Below are positions 1 through 35,587 of a stretch of DNA of 64,000 bases, one piece after another (within the stretch, counting starts at the first letter, position 1; every line of letters starts with the position of its first letter). The stretch is from Ascaris suum (lineage: Eukaryota; Nematoda; Chromadorea; Rhabditida; Ascarididae): contig CM024169.1 in the NCBI GenBank assembly GCA_013433145.1, positions 11,726,817 to 11,790,816 on the forward strand. The letters are read 5' to 3'. The notes under the pieces were generated by a model. It worked only from the letters and a program-made list of their open reading frames with translations. It did no database searches and was not told where the DNA came from. Both the position numbers and the translations under genes were made by a program.

Positions 1-447
1 ATAATGCAGAATTCATTTCTTAATAATGTTGTAGTAGTGAATGAATAGATGGCAATGTAATTATTTTCGAATACTCCCTGCAATTCCATAGAAGAGATTT
101 GTTTATCATTTGAAGAGATCGCATTATTATATCGTTAATGATTTTATTTCCATGACTCAATATATGTGGCAGTTTAGAAATTTGTAATTTCTGATCATAA
201 GTGAATCGAATCGATAAATAATAAATTTATTCTCCACAATCAACTAGTGTAAGTCCATTTTGTTGTAGTCTTCTTTTTTTTACGCGAAACTGTGATTCTA
301 TGAGGTGGTGGTGATCAATATTTTGAAGCATTGAACGAGTTAGATGTCGCAATCACATGTGCCTCGAATAATTCAACTACCTGCAGTTCTCTGACTCCAC
401 TTCAACATCATCAACTCTTATTGTGCAGTACACTTCATTCACTTTAC

Positions 448-534
448 TTATAATAGAGACTTTAAGGTGTAAGCATGAACGGTTCGTGGATGAAAATAGT
501 GAACGATTTTAGTGGTCACTTGAATGTCACCTTT
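448..534 (-). CDS. Weak terminal exon candidate, minus strand
   Basis: The acceptor TTTATTCCAG is followed in phase 0 by 28 codons (KGDIQVTTKIVHYFHP...) and TAA at 448. It is short, and the opposite strand also has an ATG ORF here, so this is only suggestive. Confidence 0.13.
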   Translation of the reverse strand, partial: KGDIQVTTKIVHYFHPRTVHAYTLKSLL

Positions 535-1007
535 CTGGAATAAATTACTCGAGTCATGTGTGGAAGAAAAACCAAGCGAGTGAAATATTCAATAACTATT
601 GGATCTCATATCCGTATCGAGAAAGCAGTTACATCTCAAAAACACGATTCTTCTGAAAAAAAAAATCGCAACAATAGATGTACGTCGAGGGGAGAAAGAT
701 GTACTTGCAAAGTGATTAAGAAACTCCTTTAAAGGAAAACTTGAAAGAGAAATGCGTTTGAGAATATTAAATTATTGTCACGAGGCGTTCTCTTTCAACT
801 TTAACGATAGAAAAATTCTTCATTTGCGTTTATGCATTGTTTTCATGACGTCTTTAATGATTACATAAAAATTGGACTGCCTTTCATTTGTTTATCTCTT
901 TCACTTTTTTTGTTTTTCATTTCTTTATATCCGTTTATAGTTCTTTTCTAATTTTGTTTATTTTTACATTGGAAATCCATGTATGTTTATATTCATATTT
1001 CTTGAGC

Positions 1008-1011
<4 letters not shown>

Positions 1012-1087
<76 letters not shown>
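1012..1087. repeat. (AT)n array, 76 bp
   Basis: Uninterrupted AT dinucleotides. Both strands read as Tyr-Ile repeats, which creates spurious ORFs. Confidence 0.97.
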
Positions 1088-1091
<4 letters not shown>

Positions 1092-1649
1092 AATATGTTA
1101 TTTGAAAGTAAGTTTATTTTTTGTGCAGTTTCGTTGCAATATAATTCAGGCGGCATCAAGCATCTGCAAGTTTTAAGTTTCTAATGATGACAGCTGACGT
1201 TGTACAGCAGATGTCAATCGCGAATTCGCGATAAGAAAAAAAGCAAAATAATGAACTACTTGCGCTATAACTTTAATCGTCATCATTAAAGAGAGTGTGA
1301 AATTATGTGTTGAAAAACATATTAGATGATTGAAGTGTTATGAAGCATTTATGCTTCTTATATCTTATGTCGATAGCCACTCACTAATATGTATGGGCAG
1401 AAAAAATTAGACATTCCCCATATTGGATTGAGACTTACAAAGAGTTGATATATGATGTTAATCGTGACATGTTTTGCTCTGATAATTTAATTTCATAATA
1501 GAAGAAGTTTGTGAAATGAACGAATCCTCGATGTGATGGGATGAAGAGGTTGCGAGGTTTTTTTTTTTTGCATTTCGGACTTCAATAATAGAAATATTTG
1601 GCGAATTGCAATCTTCGTTTCTGCTTTGAGTTAAGCTGAATGGACTCAC

Positions 1650-1811
1650 CTAATTCATGAAACATTGTTCTGTTCGTGGCATATTGCAGAGAATAGAGCT
1701 CATTTTCTGGTGAAATTATCTTAACGTGTGCCGCAAATTGTCCCTTGTCATGTTCAGTGGCGTAGAATTTTCAACCTTTAAATGCCGCCACAACCACATT
1801 CATGTTGGAAC
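1650..1811 (-). pseudogene. Exon-like segment with in-frame TGA, minus strand
   Basis: The acceptor CGCTTTTCTAG and donor TTAG|GTGAGT bracket 162 nt on the minus strand. From the ATG at 1803 the frame gives ten codons, TGA (1773-1771), then about 40 codons of protein-like sequence (KFYATEHDKGQ..., NELYSLQYATNRTMFHEL). It could be a decayed exon, a wrong frame choice, a sequencing error (TGG to TGA) or chance. Confidence 0.18.
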
Positions 1812-1945
1812 CTAGAAAAGCGAGATGCACTTTCAAGCTCAATCACTGCACGCATCTGTCCTCATATGACATCGCTTTTGCTTGCTCTACGGCTTCTAAA
1901 GTATGACATTAATGGGAGGTCGAATTGAATTCTGATGGATGTAGA

Positions 1946-1946
<1 letters not shown>

Positions 1947-1985
<39 letters not shown>
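1947..1985. repeat. (TTGA)n microsatellite
   Basis: About nine tandem TTGA/GATT units, with a second short run at about 2003-2018. Confidence 0.95.
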
Positions 1986-1986
<1 letters not shown>

Positions 1987-3235
1987 CTAATTCAGTGATG
2001 GATTGATTGATTGATTGAAGTCGTCTATGGCAATATGGAAGAAATGGTTTTAAAACGAAATACTCACATATAATTGGGAAATAGAATGCTAACAGGATAA
2101 AATTTAAATGGAATTAAATACAATGAATAGTGCTGACGATAATTAAAGAACATATAAGAAGAGGGAAAAATTTAGGAATTAAATTAATCCACAAATGAAA
2201 TCTATTTAAACTGGCATATGTTTTATTTGAGAATATCGTTTCTGCGTTGTAAATTTCAATTGGAGTGCAAAAAGAAACTTTCAGTAATAAGCATCGAATT
2301 AATGATTAGCTAAAGATTATATTGGAAATATACGGTCGAAATGTTCGTAATTTGATTCATTCGAAGCCATAATTAGATATATACAGTTCTTAGTGATTAG
2401 AATCGCCTCGCTATGTGATGAATATCAAATCGAATTTCTTCGTTTAATGTTCGCTTCGAGAATATTGTTTCCCACACAACCTAAACAAGATTACATCGAA
2501 TATATTAGACGCATAATTTGCATAAAAACTTTTTGTGAACATTATTCTTGTCTACATTGTTTGATATTTTGGACGCGTTCTATCAATTTTATTTTTCCTT
2601 TATATTCAATTCTTGAAAGCAATAATTTGACTGCTTTTCAACTCTCATTTATAACGAGGAAAAACTTGAAGAGGTTACGATATGTGTTGACGTTGAATGA
2701 AAAATTATTCGCTTTATGGCAGAATATTTATCGCAACTTGAAATGAAAATTAATTTCATGTTGCTATTTGTTCGGTAAAAATTGCATAGAATGGAGAGCA
2801 GTGAGTCTATGAAAAAATCACTCGAGAAATGAGTGTTCACTTATTTGGAGGAGTTTTTGTGATATTTTAAATGAACCATTAGCGAAATTCTCTTTGCTTG
2901 AACAAGTTCAATCTGAGCGATGATATTTTCAATGTCTTTATGTATATGCGTTTTTTTTTTCCAGTTCGAATTATGACGTATATCATAGCGATCAAACGAC
3001 ATTTACTTCCTCTTTCGTCATCCTATCGTCACTGAGGAGCTTAGTCGTTTCGTCACTAATGCTATCTCTTCAACGGTGGTTTTCCAAAAGATTTGATCCT
3101 TTCCACATATCTTAGGTGCTATTCGCCGTTCTTCTCCAAACTTGCGCCCATTTAAAGAAGTGAATGATCATTCTCAGCATTTAGCTAATCGTGTGAGGAA
3201 GAGATATAAGTCATCGAAGATTGTATAGACTTCAA

Positions 3236-3265
3236 GGGGGAAGGGGAGGGGGGGGGGGGGGGGGG
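3236..3265 (+). repeat. G-run with G-quadruplex potential
   Basis: G5-AA-G4-A-G18 on the + strand. Such a tract can fold as a G-quadruplex and is prone to length slippage. Confidence 0.9.
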
Positions 3266-6088
3266 AGAGTGGAGACCTTCTATAGACGTTGATATATTTT
3301 AAAATTTTGAAACTGTCCCGATGTAGCTTTATATTGATGTTTCTTTTCATATTCACTTTCTTTCACTTGTATCTCAAAAGTGCCTTTCGAGAGTTGTTTT
3401 CATTCGAACATTTTTCGTGATATTCTAACATTAGCAGCTAGAAGCTGCTAATGCATTCAATTCTTCTTCTGCTTCTAACATGACATAAAATAATTTTTAA
3501 TAATGGTATTTACCATAGTGTATTGGCATATATTTTACTAGATAGAGAAGAAATAAATCTTCAAACATTGTAGAATAAATTCTGACTTGATTAGTGCAAA
3601 TTTTTTACGCATTTTTTTTTGCATGTGTTTTTTAAGCTGTGGCCTATTGTATTTCTAACTTGCACGTTTTTAAGAATCCGGCTTAAAATTGTAGTGAAAT
3701 TCTCGTTTTTTAAAAGGGTTTTTTTGTTGTTGATTTCTGGGTTTCGATTTTTAACAATCAGAATTTTTGAAAGTGTTTGGAATTTGCTGCTGAAATTTCA
3801 TGATCTTTGCATCCCATCAAACAGAAAAAACAATGAACGCATATGGCAGTTGCATTTTTTTTTTTCGCCTTATTTCTGCAACGACCACACTGATGTGAAT
3901 GTGAACGTATTTTGCAAACTGCATATATTGTAGCAATTTATCTTGTATTTTTTAGCTATTTTCTTTTAAGATTTTCTTTATTTGTAGTTCTTTTTTTTTT
4001 GTATTTTGCAATATGCGAGTGTGTTTTGCTTTGCGATATTTCCGTTTTGCAAAATTCGCCATGCGAAAAAACACTATAACATTTTAGTGAACACATACTA
4101 ATAGTATTTTTCTTGTCTTCTCATATTTACAGTTTTTACTTTACTAACTTTATTGCATTATTTAGTTTATTTACATTATTCTTTCAATAAAATATTAATA
4201 AAATATAAAACAAATAATGTAGAATATAAAATATAATTATGAATATTATCGAGTTAAAGCACACTAATATCCCGTTGATGGGAAATGACAGAAAGAATAA
4301 GAATAGAAAATAATTTTAAGGAACGGAAACGTTTCATGAAGATATAATTTTAAAAGGATAGATTCATTTGAAAAATTGCTGATGCTAGATATGAGAAAAT
4401 TTAAAAATTCTAGGATGCTTAAATTCTTGATCTAACAACTGATCCAATAAGTCGACTTTATTTTTAGAATATTATTGCGATTATTCATTTTGTGATGAAT
4501 GAGAAATTTTTTTTAAAGAGTGTATGTGTTTATGTAAGAGAGAGAAAGCAACAGATAGAATAATTTTTCTTTTTTTTTTTTCTTTCATATTCGGTCGATA
4601 AACTACAAGAGGCAATAAACGTTCTGAAAATTTTCTTCTACGAAATTTAAAAGCGCTAAGGATAGTGCTTGTCGAATTTGTTTAGAACGGTTCTTTGGCC
4701 AAGTGTTGAAAAGACGAAAAATGACGGATATGCATTGAGAGAACATGCAATATGCACACTGATATGTAAATAATTGCGTGGACTATATATAGGTACTAAA
4801 CTTCCATCACCGCTTATTCTTGTGAACTGTTCAAAAGTTTGATGAAACAATTATATTATAGTAATTGTTCTAATGCAGCAACATATTGAGTAGAAAATTT
4901 GAAAGAAGCGAATATGTTAATAGTCGATAAAATTTAATAAGAAAAAACTTAAAAACCTTATATACTGAAATAACAGTTTTGTTTCATTTATGCTTTTTTG
5001 AAGGAATAAATTTTCAATTTATTTATATCGATAAATTATTACCGTTTTATTTTCTTCTCGTAGTAAAACTCTCGATAAATTTTTTATTGCCTCATTGGTA
5101 GGATGGTTGTTGAAAAAATTTCGATTTTTGGCCAATTTTATCTCTAACAGTTGTTTTTAATTGCTCGAATATGCATGAGCAAATTTATATTGCTTATACA
5201 TGCAAGAATGTTATTGCACAATTCAAAGAAACACTTCGATTGTTTTTATTTACTTTTTAGTGGCAGTCTAATTAACGCTTCGACATAGCGTCATCGAGAT
5301 GTTTTAGAATGAATGCTTGTTAAAGCATTCGTGCGCTTTGGTGCATATCATAGCGCTTAGCTGATAGAGTAGTCTATTAACGATACCAACATGATACGAT
5401 ATCTGTGCTAACTAATATTTTGCTATGGAATTTTTACTTAAGATTAGTTTTCGATATGATCGACGTTAAACGTTGATTGAAGTGAAACACTGAAATATAT
5501 ATTAAGCGGATGAATGCATTTATCGGCCAACTAGCGCAACTTCTCAGCAAAATAGGAGGATATTATTTGTTGAATATGGCAATGAAATGAATGATCGACT
5601 TAGTGAATGCTACTTGAAATATGCAAATATTCGATAGGCAAATATATGCGCTTACGTATAACGGTGATTTTTGAATAGTTAGGCGTAAAGTTTCTTCGAG
5701 AAATTTTCACGCTTGTATGTTGTTTTTTTTTTTTTAATTTCAAGCTTATAATTTCCTTTATAAATTTATCTCTTCCTTGGAGAAAAATTAAGGAATACAA
5801 ACGCTCATGTTTAATTGTATTAAAGATTACTTGTTGTTGTTTATTTGTTGTTAATCGAAACATATTTGTTATTTGTTTGATTATCTATTCGTTTTGTTCG
5901 ATTCGGCATAATAGCTAACTAATTAGTGATGGTAAGTGCATTCATCATTAATGCTTCCTCGAACGATAATTTATGCACAATAGTATAGAAAAATTTCAAT
6001 GGTTTTTTAAATGAATCTTTTCAATTTTTTGTATTAGCAAATCGAATTTTTGCGACTTATTAGTTTTCTCTATTTTTGCTTTAAAAAG

Positions 6089-6177
6089 CGCATCGAAGCG
6101 TCGAAGGCAAAGTTGAGTTAGACATATTGCAGAGCGTTATACCTAGGCTTGCAATTGAGGTATCAAATTGTCATGAG
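6089..6177 (+). CDS. Weak exon candidate (29 codons), unknown
   Basis: An open stretch rich in E, V, L and R (SVEGKVELDILQSVIPRL) ends at a good donor, CATGAG|GTAATC (phase 0). The upstream acceptor (TTTAAAAAG) is poor. Base composition is clearly richer in GC than the flanks. It could belong with the candidate terminal exon at 7284, but no phase-compatible linking exon was found. Confidence 0.18.
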
Positions 6178-7283
6178 GTAATCGTCAGCATAAATTTGAG
6201 TACTTTTTTTAAAGCTTTAATGATATCTTCTCAAGAGTTTCAAATATTTTACCTCTAAAATGATATGGTAGCAATATCTTTTCGCTTATGAATTTTGCGT
6301 CTTTTTTTCGTTTTGTATAATTTTTCTTGATTAGCTTTTGGAGGATTTTTTTTTTCAAACTTAATGTATTCATACATAATGTGCAATTGTTCAGTTATGT
6401 TAATGCATAAATAATGCCTTATATTAGCCTCGAAGCACTAATTTGTTTTCTTTATGTCAAGCGCAAATGCTTACTTACCCCTTTATGCCTTAATAGTTCC
6501 TCATTGAGCTTATGTCTTTATTAACATATATGAGTAATTTTACTTCTCATAATAGCTTCAAGTTGATCTATTAAAGGATTGAACGGATGAAATAATCCGG
6601 CAAAGATACTCTTAAGATCTCTGAAAATTCATTGATGAAGGGCTCTTGTGCATGAACATATGGACGTCCTTCAAAAAAAAAAAAAAATTAAATTTGAACT
6701 GATGGAAGCAGGAATGCTCATAATCGTAGAATCTATATTTGGACTGAGATGGTGGTTTGAGTTCGTTCGAAATGATTTCTGCGATAGACAAATATCTGAA
6801 TAGTGGTCACCAATTTGTGTTGTTTTTTTATTCATCAATTTCTTGAATTTCTAATTTTAATTTTTTTTTCTGTAAGATTTTTTGTTGGACTCTGTAAAAA
6901 TCCACTTATGGAAGATGATAAAATTGATGTACTCTTCGCTTATTTCAATCTATGACAAATGATTTCAGTATGTTTTTTTTTGAGAGTTTTATCTAAAATT
7001 GGAGGGAGGGAAATTTCACTAATATGTATAGGTGGAATTTTTATTCATTGTTTTTTTTTTGTGAGAAAATCCACTTCGCCTTATATATCATTTTAATTTA
7101 TTTCTCCCTAGTTGTTTTTATTATTGTTCTTTAGCATTTGATTTGTTTTTTTCTCGCTCTCACGAGCAGGAGATTAGTTAATCGAGGTGCACTCATTGAC
7201 ATCAACTTTCTTCATCGAAATGTTATTTACGCTTTTTTTTATATTCTTACTTTTATTATTTAAAAGAAACTTGTTGATTTCAG

Positions 7284-7437
7284 ACATCGTCGACTTCTTA
7301 TTCATCAATATTTGCCGTGGTGTTTGGAACAAGCGATCAATGGTCGTCTTCTAATTGCATTCGATTGGGAGAAGCATTTCGATAAGCCACTTAGTGAAGT
7401 GCAAGAGATCTGCTCGATCAAGCCATTTACTAATTGA
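7284..7437 (+). CDS. Candidate terminal exon (50 codons plus stop), unknown family
   Basis: The strong acceptor GTTGATTTCAG is followed by one base completing a split codon and 50 open codons to TGA. The product has protein-like composition (HRRLLIHQYLPWCLEQ..., DWEKHFDKPLSEV) and the segment is GC-richer than its surroundings. No family is recognised. Upstream exons with a phase-2 donor were not found in 6178-7283. Confidence 0.28.
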
Positions 7438-7731
7438 AGGGTGAAATCCGAAAATATATATCACCTCTCGATGTGCCTAGTTCTCGATAAAATACGTTGA
7501 TTGCTTGCGCTTCGATCAACGATTAATTCGACGCAATTTTACTTTATGCTATTAAACAGTGCGTCACGCTCAAGAAAAGAATCCATTATCGCAGAAAATT
7601 TAGATTCTTTAAATGGCCGAATTATATTTTCATCCATAAACCGTTGTTACACATTACTGGCATTCGTCACTTCCCCAAAGTGATAAGCATTCGCCATGAG
7701 TTCATTATGATATCGAACTTTTAATTGGTAG

Positions 7732-7887
7732 CTTTGTTGGATTGATATTGAAGCCATTACGCACTCTCTTGCTATACTAGAAGTGCGATATGATGTCAAG
7801 TATTCGATAATTCATTCCGGAGTTGTTAGTTTCGGAGTTCATCAGGTAAATACGAGCACAATTTGTATGCACCAGCGACAGAACTGA
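7732..7887 (+). CDS. Weak exon candidate upstream of the GPCR
   Basis: The acceptor AATTGGTAG opens a frame starting LCWIDIEAITHSL. It either ends at the donor CATCAG|GTAAAT after 7845 (phase 0) or reads on to TGA at 7885. It does not join GPCR exon 1 in frame (joining at 7987 gives a stop after six codons), so if real it belongs to another transcript. Confidence 0.18.
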   Translation, partial: LCWIDIEAITHSLAILEVRYDVKYSIIHSGVVSFGVHQVNTSTICMHQRQN

Positions 7888-7970
7888 CCAGTGGCAGTTC
7901 ATCATCGCTAGTGCGAATTCTTTGAATCATCTACAAAATTCGGTCGTCGAGATTTGCACATGCGCTCGCA

Positions 7971-7986
7971 TTTTTCGTCTCCTTAG
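7971..7986 (+). promoter_or_regulatory. Candidate trans-splice or 5' UTR splice acceptor of the GPCR gene
   Basis: A pyrimidine-rich tract ending in CTCCTTAG just upstream of exon 1 fits the nematode acceptor consensus. Whether a spliced leader or an upstream exon joins here cannot be told from the sequence. Confidence 0.4.
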
Positions 7987-8102
7987 TGGTTGGAGGCGGA
8001 GTGTTAGCGAGCGCTGCATCAGCTACTATAGCAGAATTTGGTGCTCAGTTGGCACGTCGTTTAGCACCTTCACTGCAAGAATATTTATTACTGCTACCAT
8101 CG

Positions 8103-31975
<23,873 letters not shown>

Positions 31976-32081
31976 TAGCAACAACGCATCCCATTATCAA
32001 GTGGTCTTAGATCAATCACTCCTCATCGTTCCTTAACTATGGAGGATTTGAAAAGATGCCGATTCTGATGGAATACGGCTC

Positions 32082-32300
32082 ATGGCTGTTTTATTACAAT
32101 ACGAGGAAATGATGGTAGATGGGTTCTTTTCGATGGAACCACCTGATAAAACTATGCCTGTACACGATTTTGAACACATATTATTCGTTAATAGCGTTAT
32201 ATGGTGCGTAAAATGTGCTTTCGAGCTATCTAATGAGCTTACTATAAGGTGCATTCACAGTTTCATATTATTGTTAGCAAATTGTTTCATCTATTTGTAA
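32082..32300 (+). other. 72-codon ATG ORF in the presumed GPCR 3' UTR
   Basis: The ATG at 32082 opens a frame with protein-like composition (MAVLLQYEEMMVDGFF...) beginning about 107 nt after the GPCR stop. No phase-1 donor in exon 5 with a matching acceptor was found, so a link to the receptor is not shown. Confidence 0.2.
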
Positions 32301-35300
32301 TGTTGACGGCAATATTGCAATGATAAGTTGTACAAAATGTTATTTTTTTAAAATTTTTTTTAGTGCATAAACAAAATATGTGTAAATAGGTGTATAATAT
32401 TTTTCACTTGAAAAAACTCGGTGCTTATTGTATCGAAATATTCGATAAGCATCGAATATATTTCTTAATTTCAATCTATTGTTGAAAGATGAAATTAATT
32501 ATATGAAGATGTCAATAGGAACTGATCGTTTTTCGTCGTGTATTTGATCGGGCAATTATAAGTTGAATTCGAAGTTTTCACGATATTTTTTATTCAATTT
32601 AAATGTTGTTGTTTTTTTTTTTTTTTTCTGAGATTAAGCACTATTCGCGGGGATCAACGAATGCACCTTTTTGTTGAGTTAATTTCTTAAACGACATGTA
32701 ATTGATGCTTACTTTTTCCTTTTGAGGTTCTCCCATTCATTGATAAGAAAAACTTTCAAATAGCTTTTTTTTTAAAATTTACTTCCTATCTTTTCAACTT
32801 TTGAAATAAATATTAGAGACAAAAAATAATGTATGTTTTCGAAGAAACGAAACATTCACTATTTATTCGTTAACTTTTATCATTCTGGAATTGTGTGATA
32901 ATCTGATTATATTAATTATTTATTCGGGTTCAATTTCGTGTTGAATATAAATCAATGCAATTCATGAAAATTATTTGAAAAACTCATAGTCCTTTTGCAA
33001 AAAATTTGTGGATATTTTTCAATAAGTCCACATGTAAAATCTTATGGCAATATGAATATTTTCCGGTATTTCAACATAGCGATTATGGAAACGATTCAAA
33101 ATTTTTTATCTTTATGAATATTTTTCCCGACAGTTTCTCCAAAACTTGTTAATCCATTAAAGAAGAGATAAACATTAATGGAAGTAGATGGCTATCCGAT
33201 GGCAAAAAAAAGAAAATAAACACTAAAAGTAAACTACAAAAAATGCATCTTGATAAAGTTTTTCCGCACTTTACCTCACAAAAATTCTGCATAAAAGCAC
33301 TAACGAGAGTCTTAAATAAAAATTTCCATTTGACAGATAATAAGCGTTTTTCACTCTACAAATGAACTTTCATTGCAGTTTTCGAATATATCTTCGAACG
33401 AAAACATATGGATGATGAGATGTAGCTTTAAAAAAATATATATCGTGATGAAAAACCACGGTAAAAAGTGACGTGATATGACGTAATGCGTTCTAGGCTG
33501 AATTATGCTTATGCACTTAGTGAGGTACCTCAATTGCATTGAATTCGAAGCGACAAATACCTTATAACACTTCAGTTTCATAATTCGTATAATACACTTT
33601 CAATAAACCTGTTTGAGCATTTTCTAACTTTCAACAATACGTTTTCAACTAAGTCGGTCAGTTTGGCAGTTCCAATTTTTCAAAAAATTGCTTTTCTATG
33701 TGAGAAAAATTCTTTTGGGTCGATTTTTCGTTTGCAATCTTTAATACTTTCACGTTAATTTAACAATTATAAATCGCCTATTTTTCAAAAGTGACGTTCG
33801 TTATCAATTAATTTCCATTGAAAATATTTTCATATCATTGCAAAAATATTTTTCATATCTATTTTCAAAGTCACATTCACAAAGGTTTTCTATGAAACGG
33901 GTGTATAATTTTTCATAATTATTCGTTCGATTATTTATATTCGTCAATTTTTCGTATTTATTCGTCTTCAAGTAATTACCATCTTCTCTTTTTTTTCAGT
34001 GCAGTTGATTTTTATTTTTATTTATTTATAATGTCTTTTCAGTTTTTCTTTAGCCTATGAAGATTCTCCGATCGCATATATAAAGATTCAACGCGAAACT
34101 TTTACTGCATAACAGGCTAAAAGTTTTTCAGAGGGAGGGAATATTCAGAAGATTCCTTTCATTTGCTATAAAATTTGCTAAAGTATTCGAGATTTTCTTG
34201 TTCTTTCTTTTTATCCCCTAATTCCCATGAAGGAAATCTGTGCACTTGGTTTGGTTGTCATTTACGTTTTTTTTGTATTAATTTCGACACGAATTTTTGA
34301 ATCAATTTTGCAAAATCGATATATTTCATTGCACTCAATTAGTTCACAATTTTGTTGGGTATATTAAGTCATAAACATATCACTGATTAAAAAACTCATT
34401 ACTCGAGTAAATTGGCTTGGAAATATGTATAAAGCTTTTGAGTGGAAATAAAGAGAGTGAAGGATGGAGACTGTGGGAAATCAAAGATAAGGTGAGAACA
34501 TCTCCATCCTGCACGTTTCCGTTTTTATGCATATCCCGCGGGGACGTCTTATCGTAGGATTTCCCGCGGTTACTTGAATCTAATCGTTTGAAGTGTACTA
34601 TGTGAGCAGCTATTAAGAAGACATGACAGTTATTAAGAAGTGACGAATAAAGACAATAAAATAGAAATAAAGAGAGAAACAAAGATACCGTAAGAAAAGT
34701 TGAGGCAATAATTAACAGACAGGAAGACGAAATGAAAGATAATAAGCAGCGCAATACTTTAGAACAAGCAAAATTAGAGGAGAAGAGGTTTTCAAGAGAA
34801 AAATATAATACACGGGAAAGGTGAAAAGCGACATACAGCGTAGTTTATAAAAAAAAGGAAAAAAAAACTTTTCGAGATAATTTCGTGAATTCTTTCTTTC
34901 AGTTGCTTCCTATTGTCCGGTCGTTCTACCTCCGTTCTATAGGTCTTTTCGGGCTTTCCTTTACTTCTTATTTGGCGCATACTGATGCAGACGTAAGAAA
35001 TGCATGAGTAACTGAAAAGGTGTTTGCCTGCGTGTTTGATGATTTCAGCTCACCAATCCCAAAAAGTTACGAGATGAAGAACGCTTGCATAATCCATAAA
35101 TTGGCTGATGTTATTTGAACATATGATAGAATTGAAAGCGACCATTTATTCTAGAACTGGTTTGGCCAGTAACACGATGAATATTTCGCTAGTCGGCTTC
35201 ACAACAGAAAACATATTTTACGATTTAATGCATTCAACAGGCCTCATAGCAAATGTTACGCATAAGGGGGAAATATTTCGAACATTTCTTGCGAGAGCTG

Positions 35301-35499
35301 TGGCATACAAGGGAAGCGCACTTTCGCGGCATAAGAAATTCATTTGTCGGATTGAGTTGTCAAAAAATGCCTACTGTGCTCACTCACTGCAATGTCTTCC
35401 TGCTTGTCTATAAGTACGTCATTTGAGCGCATAACCAAGCCCACAAACTGACTTATTTGAGACAATGTGATCACACAAATATTGGTACATTTCCGGATG
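32301..35499. other. AT-rich DNA downstream of the GPCR
   Basis: AATAAA at 32805-32810 may be the receptor poly(A) signal, though it is 830 nt past the stop. The rest shows poly-A/T tracts and no supported gene. The 124-codon minus frame at 34380-34754 starts at TTG and is not called. Confidence 0.45.
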
Positions 35500-35587
35500 A
35501 CGGCCAGAGATAGAAGCAAACAAATGGGAACTGCTCCCTCCAAAACAAACTGTATGATGACATCGAAAGAGTTCGAAGGTAACGGGC

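Larger units (their letters stand above)
1..6088. other. AT-rich DNA without a confident gene
   Basis: Apart from the weak minus-strand exon candidates at 448-534 and 1650-1811, it contains an (AT)n array, a TTGA microsatellite, a G-run and many poly-T tracts. Long open frames near 2393-2746 and 3619-3933 start at GTG or ATG-less contexts and are rich in F, I and L codons from AT-rich DNA; they are not called. Confidence 0.5.

Noticed and set aside
3619..3933. 104-codon plus ORF rich in F, L and I
   Set aside because: Poly-T tracts read as Phe/Leu; no splice sites and no domain.
34380..34754. 124-codon minus ORF with hydrophobic N-terminus
   Set aside because: Starts at TTG in AT/pyrimidine-biased sequence; no acceptor and no family.
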